Source: Nonomuraea sp. SBT364 (GTDB taxonomy: Bacteria; Actinomycetota; Actinomycetes; Streptosporangiales; Streptosporangiaceae). Taken from it: a stretch of DNA of 64,000 bases. The notes beneath the pieces were generated by a model, which was given only the letters and a program-made list of their open reading frames with translations, was not told the origin of the DNA and did no database searches. The stretch is taken from positions 167,608 to 231,607 of the forward strand of contig NZ_LAVL01000001.1 in the NCBI RefSeq assembly GCF_001083785.1. Direction: 5' to 3'. Below, one piece after another: positions 9,734-17,553 of this stretch (position 1 is the stretch's first letter; each line of letters opens with the position of its first letter). A program made the position numbers and the translations under genes.

Positions 9734-9775
9734 CGTACGAGACGACGTGATCACCTTTCGGTATCGGAGGCACCT

Positions 9776-10921
9776 ATGACGACGGCGACGACAGCGGCGA
9801 CGGCCGGGCCGAGCGGCGGCCGCAAGAACTACATCGACTGGTTGCGCAATCTGGGCATCCTGTTCCTGTTCCCGTACCACACGGCGCGGGTGTTCAACGA
9901 TGGCGCCTCGTTCTACGTGAAGGGCGAGGTGAACACGTTCTCCACCGTGCTGGTGCAGTTGTCCTACTGGTTCATGCCGCTGCTGTTCCTGCTGGCCGGC
10001 TCGGCCAGCTTCTACGCGCTCAAGCGCAGGTCCGCGGGCCGGTACGTCGGCGAGCGGGTGTCCAGGCTGCTGGTGCCGCTGCTGTTCGGCGTGCTGGTCG
10101 TCGTCCCGCCGCAGGCGTACTACGCCCTGCGCTTCCACCGCGGCTACGAGGGCTCCTATGCCGGCTTCCTGTGGACGTACTTCACCGACTTCTCCGACTG
10201 GTCGGAGTACGAGGGCGGGATCTCGCCGGGGCATCTGTGGTTCATCCTGTTCCTCTTCCTCATCTCCGCCGCGCTCGTCCAACCGATGCAGGCTCTGGCC
10301 AGGCGCGGGTACACGCCGGGCTGGCTGCGGCGGCCCCTGCCCGCCGTGCTGCTGCCGGTCGTGCTGCTGATCGCGCTGTCGTACCTGCCCGAGGCGGGCG
10401 GGAAGAACATCTTCGTCTTCGCCGCCTACTTCCTGCTGGGCTTCCTCATCGCCACCGATGACGCGATCATGGACATGATCGAGCGCCGGCGCCCGCTGTT
10501 TCTGGCACTGGCGGTGTGCGGGGGCGCGGGTGTCCTCATGCTCGGCGGCCAGGAGGGCCCGCCGGCGACAGCCGTGCGCGACCTCGCCTGCTGGACGGCG
10601 CTGCTGGCCATGCTCGGGTACGGCAGGCGGCACCTCAACGGCGGGCCGAGGGCGGTGGCGTACTTCAACGAGGCGGCCTTTCCCCTGTACGTCCTGCACC
10701 AGACCTTCCTGGTAGCCGTGGGCTTCTACGTCGTGGAGCACGCCGACGCCGGGCCTGGGCCGTACGTGCTGATCATGACCGTGTCATTCGCGCTGAGCCT
10801 GGCCACCTACGAGATCGTGCGACGCTGGGGCCCCACCAGATTCGCCCTCGGCCTGAGCCGCCGGAAGCCGCCCGCCGCAGTCGGAGCCGCCTCGGCAGGC
10901 GGCACGACCCGCCGGAGCTAG
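9776..10921 (+). CDS. membrane acyltransferase, acyltransferase_3 family
   Basis: 381 residues, about 10 hydrophobic helices, opening with KNYIDWLRNLGILFLFPYHT, the helix with the conserved His of the acyltransferase_3 (OafA/MdoC-like) family. Later helices include ISPGHLWFILFLFLISAALV, and the C-terminal part carries YVLHQTFLVAVGF. These enzymes O-acylate sugars, lipids or other exported molecules at the membrane. GGAGG lies five bases before ATG 9776. Its expression is probably repressed by the divergent TetR through the palindrome at 9705-9733. An inducible acyltransferase under its own TetR suggests modification of an external or toxic compound, but the substrate is unknown. Confidence 0.85.
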   Translation: MTTATTAATAGPSGGRKNYIDWLRNLGILFLFPYHTARVFNDGASFYVKGEVNTFSTVLVQLSYWFMPLLFLLAGSASFYALKRRSAGRYVGERVSRLLVPLLFGVLVVVPPQAYYALRFHRGYEGSYAGFLWTYFTDFSDWSEYEGGISPGHLWFILFLFLISAALVQPMQALARRGYTPGWLRRPLPAVLLPVVLLIALSYLPEAGGKNIFVFAAYFLLGFLIATDDAIMDMIERRRPLFLALAVCGGAGVLMLGGQEGPPATAVRDLACWTALLAMLGYGRRHLNGGPRAVAYFNEAAFPLYVLHQTFLVAVGFYVVEHADAGPGPYVLIMTVSFALSLATYEIVRRWGPTRFALGLSRRKPPAAVGAASAGGTTRRS

Positions 10922-11089
10922 ATCGCGTCGCCGTTCCTCAGGGTCTCCCTTGATCCCCTGGAGCTCTTCCTCAACGCTGTGACGATGGCCGCTGCTCGTC
11001 CGCGTCAAGATCGTTCGTCCTCGGCTTCGCCTCCGGGCGCGGGTCTGAGCGAGCCGGCGCGTTTGGCAGGCGAGCCGAAGCCGTAGTGG

Positions 11090-11917
11090 CTAGAACGAGC
11101 CCGCGTCCAGGACGTCGCACAGCGTCCGGGCGAACGCCGTGGGGTGGGTGAGGTAGCCCGCGTGCCCGCCGGGAAAGAGCACCGCCTTCGTGCCCAGCCG
11201 CCCGGCCAGGCCGAGCGCGGCGTCGTGGGCGAGCTGCCCGCCTGACTGCTCGCCCGCGCCGACCACGATCCGGGACCCGCCGTCCCGCAGGGCGGCCAGG
11301 TCCGGCAGGAACGTGGCGGTCGCCGAGGCGTGATGAGCGAAGAAGTGCCCAGCGTTGGACTGCATGCGAGCCAGCTTCGCCCCCATACTCGCGCCCGCCT
11401 CCGCGCTCTCGGCGAGCGGCCCCTCGGGCGTCCGCGTCAGGCCGGAGCCGGCGACGTAGGTCCGCAGGGCCGCCTCGACGCCGCCCATCCGGTAGCTTTC
11501 GTCCACCTCGCGGGCCAGGTCGCGGCGCGGGTCGCCGTCCGGCAGGAGGCCCAGGGCCGGCGGTTCGTGCGCGACCACGGTGTCCACCAGGTCCGGGGCC
11601 GCCGCCGTCAGGGCCAGGGCGACCTGCGCGCCCGCGCTCGTGCCGAAGACCCGGGTGACCCCGCCGACTGCCCGCAGCAGCCGCAGGACGTCATCGGCGT
11701 GGGTCTCGACCGGCACGTCCCTCGCGGGCCTGTGGAGACGGCTGCGGGAGTTGCCGCGAGGATCGTGGGAGACGACGGTGAAGCGGGCGCTCAGGTGGGG
11801 CAGGAGGCCCGCGAAGTCGCGGGTGTCGTCGGTGCCGCCGGGGATCAGCAGCAGCGCCGGACCGGAGCCGGTCACCTCGTAGTACAGTCCGGCGCCGGGT
11901 ACGGGCAGGATGCTCAT
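11090..11917 (-). CDS. alpha/beta hydrolase
   Basis: 275 residues with the full alpha/beta-hydrolase layout: oxyanion-loop region ALLLIPGGTDDTRDF, the nucleophile elbow GTSAGA (Ser94), and the late His in FPGGHAGYLTHP. It begins MSILPVPGAGLYYEVTGSGP, cytosolic with no signal peptide. It starts three bases after the stop of the PadR gene on the same strand, with a ribosome site (AAGGAAGAG) inside the PadR tail, so the two form an operon. It is similar in length and pattern to the hydrolase at 22070-22906 (shared HEPPA and PGGH motifs). The substrate is unknown. Confidence 0.88.
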   Translation of the reverse strand: MSILPVPGAGLYYEVTGSGPALLLIPGGTDDTRDFAGLLPHLSARFTVVSHDPRGNSRSRLHRPARDVPVETHADDVLRLLRAVGGVTRVFGTSAGAQVALALTAAAPDLVDTVVAHEPPALGLLPDGDPRRDLAREVDESYRMGGVEAALRTYVAGSGLTRTPEGPLAESAEAGASMGAKLARMQSNAGHFFAHHASATATFLPDLAALRDGGSRIVVGAGEQSGGQLAHDAALGLAGRLGTKAVLFPGGHAGYLTHPTAFARTLCDVLDAGSF

Positions 11918-11920
11918 CGG

Positions 11921-12541
11921 TCACTCTTCCTTCTCGGTCACGAACTCGGCCCGTACGGCCAGCCGCCACGGCTCGTCCCACGCCAGACGGCCAGCGCCGA
12001 GGTCCTCCACGACGCCGCGCACCCACTCCAGCTCCGTTCGCAGCAGCAGCTGGCGGCACTCCTCCTCCAGCAGGAACAGCCGCGGCGGGCGGGGCTCCGC
12101 GTTCATGATCGCCTCGGTCGCGGCCAGGTCGGCGGCCAGGCGGTCGGCCCTGAGCCGCAGGTGGCGCAGCGCGGCGTCGGGGGCGAGGCCCGCCAGCACG
12201 GACAGCGCAGCTAAGAACTCGGGGAACTCGGCGCCGGTCGTGCTGAGCATCTCGCGCAGCCAGCGGGCGCCGGTCTCGCGGCCCTCGGCGGTGACGGCGT
12301 AGACGATGCGATCGGGGACCCCGTCGCCGCTGACGGACTCGCGCGCCTCCACGAGACCGTGCCGGGCCAGGCGCTCCACGGTCTGGTAGAGGCTGGCCCG
12401 GCGGCGGACGTTGACCACGCGGGCCTTGCCGTACTGCTCGATCAGTTTCTGCATGCGGTAGACGTGCATCGGCTCCTCGGTGAGCAGCCCCAGCACGATC
12501 AGTCCCAGCGCGGAACGTGGGACGCTCTCCCTCGACGCCAT
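11921..12541 (-). CDS. PadR family transcriptional regulator
   Basis: 206 residues. The winged helix is at the N terminus (ALGLIVLGLLTEEPMHVYRM then KARVVNVRRRASLYQTVERL), followed by ARHGLVEARESVSGDGVPDR and a helical C-terminal dimerisation domain. The start is ATG 12541 (MASRESVPRS), which lies inside a 34-bp near-palindrome (12540-12573). No ribosome site precedes it, suggesting a leaderless or very short leader mRNA. Cotranscribed with the alpha/beta hydrolase 11090-11917, which it likely represses along with itself. Confidence 0.88.
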   Translation of the reverse strand: MASRESVPRSALGLIVLGLLTEEPMHVYRMQKLIEQYGKARVVNVRRRASLYQTVERLARHGLVEARESVSGDGVPDRIVYAVTAEGRETGARWLREMLSTTGAEFPEFLAALSVLAGLAPDAALRHLRLRADRLAADLAATEAIMNAEPRPPRLFLLEEECRQLLLRTELEWVRGVVEDLGAGRLAWDEPWRLAVRAEFVTEKEE

Positions 12542-12573
12542 AGTCAGATTATGGCTAGTCATACTCTGACTAT
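12540..12573. promoter_or_regulatory. PadR operator: 34-bp near-palindrome over the start codon
   Basis: The outer arms ATAGTCAGA (12540-12548) and TCTGACTAT (12565-12573) are exact reverse complements. The centre TATGGCTAGTCATA is also nearly symmetric around CTAG. Thirty of 34 positions are symmetric by my count. It overlaps the PadR ATG, so bound protein would cover the transcription or translation start. Confidence 0.75.
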
Positions 12574-12599
12574 CAAGCACTGAACAGCTGTATGGTGGC

Positions 12600-12900
12600 C
12601 AATACGTGCCGCGCGGCTTGTCTGAGAGGCGTTCAGGGTCGCGTTGCAGCCTGTCGAGCCCGCCCGGGTGCACGTCGCCGAGCGCGGCGACGGCGTCAAT
12701 CAGCGCGCCGTAGAGCCTTTCGTGGTACCGGTGCCGGCCGGCTACCTGACCACCGGTCTCCAACTGGCGGGTGAGCTCGGCGAGGCGTTCCAGCCACTGC
12801 CGGGCGGTGGTCGGCAGGCGCCGCGGCGAGTTCGTCCGCGGTGAGCGGGATGCTGGTGGTGGCCGGCGCGGTCAGCGCGTCGGTGTCGAGCTGCGCGGTG
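12600..12900 (-). pseudogene. degraded unknown gene
   Basis: Two minus-strand frames look coding and are out of phase: one with SIPLTADELAA (about 12825-12860), the next with TGGQVAGRHRYHERLYGALI and VAALGDVHPGGLDRLQRDPE (about 12640-12760). The second frame runs without a stop through the PadR operator into the PadR gene, so it has no terminus of its own. I do not recognise the family. It looks like a remnant cut by the GNAT gene on one side and PadR on the other. Confidence 0.3.
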
Positions 12901-12925
12901 TCGGCCGCGGTGGTGCTCCGGAGTT

Positions 12926-13522
12926 TCAGAGAGGGGAGACCGTCCTGGTCATGACGCAGTGGTTCTTTCCCTTGGGCCGCACGTATGCGAAACCGGCCCG
13001 CTCGAACAGGGTGCGGGTGCCGTTGTAAAGAAAAGAGGCCGACACCCGCTTGTCCTGGGTGTCCTGCGGATATGCCTCGACCACACCGCCACCGGCCTTC
13101 GCGATCAGGCCCAGCGCGCCGCGCAGCGCCACGGTCGAGACGCCTTTGCGCCGGTGGCCGCGGTCGACGAAGAAGCAGGTGATGCGGTAGTCGGGCAGCT
13201 GGACGAGACCGGCGTTGTACTCCTTGAGATGGTAGATCCTCGGCAGCTCCTCGGGTGACCCGTATTCGCACCAGCCCACCGCGACGTCACCGTCGAGAAC
13301 CAGGGCGGCGTGCGCCTTGCCCTCACGAACCAGCCGTTCCTTGCGGGCCCGGCTGTCTTCCCCGCTCTCGCCCTTGTCGGCGCAGGCCGGGTGGAACCAG
13401 GTGCACCAGCAGCCGTTCCACACGCCGCCGTGCTTCTCCGCCAGCTGGGCGAATGCCGGCCAGATCGCGGTGCTGAGCGGCTTGATCGTATAGGGGCTCG
13501 TCGACGTCTCAACGGCGGCCAT
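12926..13522 (-). CDS. GNAT family N-acetyltransferase
   Basis: 198 residues starting MAAVETSTSPYTIKPLSTAI. The N-terminal part carries an unusual Cys/Trp cluster (VWNGCWCTWFHPACADKG). The acetyl-CoA-binding core is at DYRITCFFVDRGHRRKGVST (R/Q-x-x-G-x-A/G-like loop GHRRKG), and the end has FLYNGTRTLFERAGFAYVRP. This matches GNAT proteins with an N-terminal FHPAC-type motif that are common in actinomycetes and have no assigned substrate. ATG 13522 has no strong ribosome site. Confidence 0.85.
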   Translation of the reverse strand: MAAVETSTSPYTIKPLSTAIWPAFAQLAEKHGGVWNGCWCTWFHPACADKGESGEDSRARKERLVREGKAHAALVLDGDVAVGWCEYGSPEELPRIYHLKEYNAGLVQLPDYRITCFFVDRGHRRKGVSTVALRGALGLIAKAGGGVVEAYPQDTQDKRVSASFLYNGTRTLFERAGFAYVRPKGKNHCVMTRTVSPL

Positions 13523-13892
13523 TGGCCGATCGTAGCGCCTGCGCGCACGCGGATCGATGGCGTGACCTCCGGGGGCGCGGCCCGGCGCCGACGCAGTTTC
13601 AGGAGCTCCTCCCCGACCGATGCCATAGACGGCCCGATCACAGTCGAGAATGCCGACGGAGTTACCGAAAGGTACGCACCAGTCAGGGTGGCGACTCGCC
13701 GTAACTTTGAGAGGTCCAGGCCTGGGGAACCTGGAGAGTAGAAGTGGTGCGTTGTCCGATGCTGGTTCGGCTGTGCACGTCGCCTTGGCTCGGGTTCGTG
13801 CCCGACGACGTGACCGCAGAGGGCTGATGGGGCCCAGGCCGCCATGTGCGTGGGCTCGGAGGAGCGAGGCGAGGAGAGGAGTGGGCCCGCAG
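13523..13892. other. intergenic, nothing recognised
   Basis: 370 bases between the GNAT gene and the YdeI-like gene. Open frames occur on both strands, but none has a plausible start, ribosome site and protein-like composition together. It holds the GNAT promoter. Confidence 0.4.
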
Positions 13893-14492
13893 TCAACTCC
13901 CGAGGGAGCGCTTTTGCGGGTGAATCGCCTCGCCGCGGGCGAGCATGTCAACGAACTGGGTGATACGGCGGGCCCGGGTCTCGGCGCGTTTGGCGCTCGC
14001 GATCCGATAGAGAACGGCGTAGCGGTTCTGGGAGGTGAGGATGTCGAACATCGCTTGCGCCCGGGGCCTCGCGGCCAATGCGGTGGCCAGGTCGGCTGGT
14101 ACCTCGATGCCGGCCTGTCCCGCATAGGCCGCGTCCCAGCGGCCGTCGGCCTTCGCGCGTTCGACCTCGACCAGTCCGGCCGGACGCATCCGGCCCTCAC
14201 TGATCAGACGGGTGACGATCGAAACGTTCCGCGCTGACCAGGTACTTTGCCTTCCGCGAGGGGTGAAGCGCCGGCAGAAGGTGATCTCATCCCGTCGCCG
14301 TAGCCGACCATCGATCCAGCCATGGCACAGGGCCTCGTCGAGCGCCTGGTCATAGGTCAAGCTCGTGGGCCGGGTCGTGTTCTGCTTGGCGAGGACCAGC
14401 CACACCCCTGCCGAGCTGTCGTGGTGCCCGCTGAGCCACTCCCGCCAGGCCCGGGCGTCGGTAACGGTCAGTTCCAGTAGTTCGTCGCTCAT
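13893..14492 (-). CDS. YdeI/OmpD-associated family protein
   Basis: 199 residues. The N-terminal domain is typical of the YdeI/OmdA group: DARAWREWLSGHHDSSAGVW, VLAKQNTTRPTSLTYDQALD, EALCHGWIDGRLRRRDEITF and the FTPRGRQSTWSARN stretch. The C-terminal half is helical and ends with RRITQFVDMLARGEAIHPQK. The family is widespread and its molecular function is unknown. I chose ATG 14492 (MSDELLELTVT), nine bases after AGGGG; ATG 14498 is also possible. Confidence 0.85.
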   Translation of the reverse strand: MSDELLELTVTDARAWREWLSGHHDSSAGVWLVLAKQNTTRPTSLTYDQALDEALCHGWIDGRLRRRDEITFCRRFTPRGRQSTWSARNVSIVTRLISEGRMRPAGLVEVERAKADGRWDAAYAGQAGIEVPADLATALAARPRAQAMFDILTSQNRYAVLYRIASAKRAETRARRITQFVDMLARGEAIHPQKRSLGS

Positions 14493-14667
14493 CGTCATGC
14501 GCCCCTGATGATCATCAAAGGAATGGTTGTCGGCGGTCACCCGAAGATGAGAGCCCAGGACGAGGCCCGCCGGAAGTGGCGCCGGATCGGTCAGCGGTGG
14601 AGCCGGCCGACCAGATCCTTCGCCACGTCGCCACCGCGGCCTCTGGACGGATGGCGCCCGCCCGCCT

Positions 14668-15117
14668 TCACCAGGTCTTGCCGGCCTGCTCACGGATCGT
14701 GTGGTTGATCCGGTTGAAGAAGTTGGTGATGGCGATGTTCAGGATGATCGCGGACATCTGGTTCTCGTCGAAGTAGGTGGCAGCAGCGTCCCAGACCTCG
14801 TCGGTCACGCCCGGCGCGCCGTCCTGGATCCGGGTGGCGGCCTCGGTCAGCGCGAGCGCCGCCCGCTCCTCCTCGGTGAAGAACGGGGTCTCGCGCCAGG
14901 CGACCACGCTGTGCAGCCGCTCCTCGGTCTCTCCATGCTTCTTCGCCGACTGGACGCCGGCGAACACACACGGGCTGCAGCCGTTGATCTGGCTGGCCCG
15001 CAGATGGACCAGCTCAAGCAGCAGCGGGTCGACGCCACCGGCGTGAATCGCCTTCTGGAGATGCGTGATCCCGGTGATCAAGTCGGGACTCGCCACGCTC
15101 TTCATGCGTGCTTCCAT
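14668..15117 (-). CDS. carboxymuconolactone decarboxylase (AhpD-like) family protein
   Basis: 149 residues, all helical, with the AhpD-type redox motif NGCSPCVFAG (Cys47 and Cys50) in LVHLRASQINGCSPCVFAG. Members are peroxidase-related or alkylhydroperoxidase-like proteins acting with thiols in the cytosol. GAAGGAG lies eight bases before ATG 15117. It diverges from the WYL regulator at 15294, sharing about 180 bases of promoter region, the usual sign that the regulator controls it. A second, broken AhpD-like gene is at 56931-57318. Confidence 0.88.
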   Translation of the reverse strand: MEARMKSVASPDLITGITHLQKAIHAGGVDPLLLELVHLRASQINGCSPCVFAGVQSAKKHGETEERLHSVVAWRETPFFTEEERAALALTEAATRIQDGAPGVTDEVWDAAATYFDENQMSAIILNIAITNFFNRINHTIREQAGKTW

Positions 15118-15293
15118 CAGTGTTGCTCCTTCATCGGTTACCTCGGCCCATCCGGGCCCCGCCCTTCAACGCACCTCGGTCGAGGTCATCGTCGTCTTGA
15201 TGGACTTTCCGGCCGAGCAGTTCTCGGTCATGCCGGCGACGTTACGGGATGACCCGGTCAGAAACGGTCCTGGTCATCGAGCAGACTGTTGCT

Positions 15294-16244
15294 GTGGTCA
15301 ACACCTCGGCGCGGCTGCTGCGGCTGCTGTCTTTGCTGTCAACGCGGCGGTCCTGGACGTGCGCTGATCTTTCCGCCCAGTTGGAGATCACCGAACGGAC
15401 GGTTCGCCGGGACATCGCCCGGTTACGCGAACTCGGCTATGGCATCGAATCGGAGATGGGCCCATGGGGCGGCTACCACCTCGGGCCCGGAACCAGCATT
15501 CCGCCGCTGATCCTTGACGAGGAGGAGGCCCTCGCGGTCGCCGTCGGGCTGCGCACCGCCGCCTTCAGCGGAGTCTCCGGCAGCGACCAGGCAGCCCTGT
15601 CGGCGCTGCTGAAACTACGCCAGGTGCTGCCGGCCAGGATCGCCGACCGGCTCGGCGAGCTGGACGCCGCGTTCACCCACACCGCACGACCCGACGACAG
15701 CCAGATCTCCCCCGCGCTGCTGCTCGATCTGGCCACCGCGTGCCGGCGGGGCGAACGCACCGAGTTGACCTACCGCGGACGGGCCGGAACGACTTCCACC
15801 CGCCGGGTGGACCCCTACCGGCTCGTCTACACCGGCCGCCGCTGGTATCTCCTCGCCCACGACCTGACGCGGCAGGACTGGCGCACCTTCCGCACCGATC
15901 GGATCATCGATGCCACAGCCACCGGGCAGGCCACTGACCTGCCCGACCCGCCAGATCCAGCACAGATGGTCAGCACGGGCATAGCGCTGAGGCCCTACCC
16001 GGTGCGGGTGACCATCCGCCTGGCCGTACCGGCCGATGAGGCCCGCAGGCTGGTGCCACCGACGGTCGGCGTCCACCACCCGGACGGCGATGACGCCACG
16101 ATCATCGACATCGGCGGGCCAGACGCCGACGGCCTGGCCCGCTACCTGCTCAGCCTCGGCCGGCCGCTCCAGATACTGCACCCAGAAGAGGTCCGCCAGG
16201 CATTCCTCACCCGTACACGCCGACTCCTTGAGGACAACCAGTGA
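15294..16244 (+). CDS. YafY-type HTH/WYL transcriptional regulator
   Basis: About 316 residues: an N-terminal DeoR-like winged helix (TSARLLRLLSLLSTRRSWTC then LEITERTVRRDIARLRELGY) followed by a WYL domain (TELTYRGRAGTTSTRRVDPY then RLVYTGRRWYLLAHDLTRQD) and a C-terminal WCX extension. WYL domains are thought to sense ligands such as nucleic acids or small molecules. GTG 15294 gives the usual family N terminus (VVNTSARLL); an in-frame ATG at 15249 would add 15 residues. It diverges from the AhpD-like gene 14668-15117, its likely target. Confidence 0.88.
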   Translation: MVNTSARLLRLLSLLSTRRSWTCADLSAQLEITERTVRRDIARLRELGYGIESEMGPWGGYHLGPGTSIPPLILDEEEALAVAVGLRTAAFSGVSGSDQAALSALLKLRQVLPARIADRLGELDAAFTHTARPDDSQISPALLLDLATACRRGERTELTYRGRAGTTSTRRVDPYRLVYTGRRWYLLAHDLTRQDWRTFRTDRIIDATATGQATDLPDPPDPAQMVSTGIALRPYPVRVTIRLAVPADEARRLVPPTVGVHHPDGDDATIIDIGGPDADGLARYLLSLGRPLQILHPEEVRQAFLTRTRRLLEDNQ

Positions 16245-16280
16245 CACGAATACCCGGATAGCCTCCTCGAACACGGCTGG

Positions 16281-16301
16281 CCCGCCTGCCTCACGGGCGG
16301 G
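16281..16301 (+). terminator. possible hairpin downstream of the WYL regulator
   Basis: CCCGCC (16281-16286) and GGCGGG (16296-16301) can pair around a nine-base loop 37 bases after the WYL stop. There is no T-run, which is common for actinomycete terminators but makes the call weak. Confidence 0.3.
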
Positions 16302-16543
16302 ACGGTCAGGCGGCCCTGACGTCGATCCCTCCGGTAGCCGGGTGGTTCCGTGAACAGGGCGCCAGGACCTCGGTGGCCTTGGCGATGGCCTCAGCTCCGG
16401 GCTTGACGGGCGACGTCATCGGCTTTTGTGCGTGTCCTGAGCCGGTTCTTGAGCCGGCAGCTGGCCGGGGGCCGACTCGGCCCGCTCGCGCTCAAGCCGA
16501 GGTCCGGCACAAGAGGCTGGAGAAGGTCCGCCTTGTCCAGGTT

Positions 16544-16725
16544 CTAGAGGGTCAGTTTCCGGAGGAGGCCCTCGAGATCGCGCTCGCCGTCGGGGGTCTG
16601 GGCGCCGTGGACCAGTCCGTCGCGGATCAGCGCCGTGGCCGCGGGGCGCATGATCTGCCCCATCCAGGCGTCGTTCTCCCGCAGGAGCCCCTCGGCCAGG
16701 TCCTCGGGCAGGGGCGAGTACTCTC
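16544..16725 (-). pseudogene. C-terminal gene fragment, family uncertain
   Basis: The minus frame closing at 16544 reads LAEGLLRENDAWMGQIMRPA followed by ATALIRDGLVHGAQTPDGER and DLEGLLRKLTL. It has helical, protein-like composition, but I cannot name the family (a TetR-like C terminus is one option). No start is visible. It abuts an oppositely oriented HxlR fragment at about 16716, so a rearrangement joined two broken genes here. Confidence 0.3.
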
Positions 16726-16835
16726 TCACGCCGCTCGGCGAATCGCTGCGGGAGCCGTTCGGCCGGTTGTACGGCTGGACGGTCGACAACGCAGACGAGA
16801 TCCAGAGGCATCAAATGGAGTACGACCAGCGTTGA
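16716..16835 (+). pseudogene. HxlR family regulator, C-terminal fragment
   Basis: The last 39 codons before TGA 16833-16835 read EYSLTPLGESLREPFGRLYG followed by a C-terminal helix. The phrase YSLTPLGxSLxxPFxxLxxW is the wing and last helix of HxlR winged-helix regulators. The recognition helix and N terminus are missing; upstream sequence belongs to a fragment on the other strand. Confidence 0.5.
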
Positions 16836-16881
16836 TCTTCGGGGATCTTGCTCGTCCGGCGTGGAAAGGCGCTGGCCGGTT

Positions 16882-17553
16882 TCAGCGGTCGTCGTCGGCG
16901 AAGCCTGTGCGGTAGGCGAGGACCACGGCCTGGACGCGGTCGCGTAGGTCCAGCTTGGTGAGGATCCGGGAGACGTAGGTCCGGACGGTCTCGAAGCTGA
17001 TGACCAGTTCCGCGGCTATCTCGGCGTTGGAGAGGCCACGGGCGATCAGCCGCAGCACCTCGCGTTCGCGGGGAGCCAGGACGGCCAGCGGATCCTCGCC
17101 GGGGGTGGGGACGGCCGGGCGGAGGCGGTCGGCGAAGCGACCTATCAGGGTACGGGTCACGGTGGGGGACAGCAGGGACTCCCCGCGGGCGACGGTGCGG
17201 ACGCCGTTCACCAGGTCCAGTAGTGGGGTGTCCTTCAGAAGGAAGCCGCTGGCTCCGGCACGCAAGGCTTCGTAGACGTACTTGTCCACGTTGAACGTGG
17301 TCACCACCAGTACCTTCGGCGGCGCCACGACACCGGGGCCGGCGATGCGCCTCGTCACCTCGATGCCGTCCATCAGCGGCATGTGGATGTCCATGACCAC
17401 CACGTCGGGCTTCAGGCTGGTGACCGCCTCGACCGCGGCCGGGCCGTCGGCGGCCACGCCGACCACCGCCATGTCCGGCTGCGCGTCGAACGCCGTCAGG
17501 TAGCCGGCACGGACGATCTCCTGGTCCTCGCAGATCACGACACGGATGGTCAT
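16882..17553 (-). CDS. NarL/LuxR-type response regulator
   Basis: 223 residues: receiver domain with phospho-acceptor Asp55 in VVVMDIHMPLMDG and the conserved Lys in GFLLKDTP, then a C-terminal LuxR HTH (LAPREREVLRLIARGLSNAE then LVISFETVRTYVSRILTKLD). It overlaps the sensor kinase gene by four bases (ATG inside the kinase stop), so the pair is translationally coupled. It likely controls the secreted peptidase-like gene that diverges from the kinase (18892-20448), though only proximity supports this. Confidence 0.93.
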   Translation of the reverse strand: MTIRVVICEDQEIVRAGYLTAFDAQPDMAVVGVAADGPAAVEAVTSLKPDVVVMDIHMPLMDGIEVTRRIAGPGVVAPPKVLVVTTFNVDKYVYEALRAGASGFLLKDTPLLDLVNGVRTVARGESLLSPTVTRTLIGRFADRLRPAVPTPGEDPLAVLAPREREVLRLIARGLSNAEIAAELVISFETVRTYVSRILTKLDLRDRVQAVVLAYRTGFADDDR

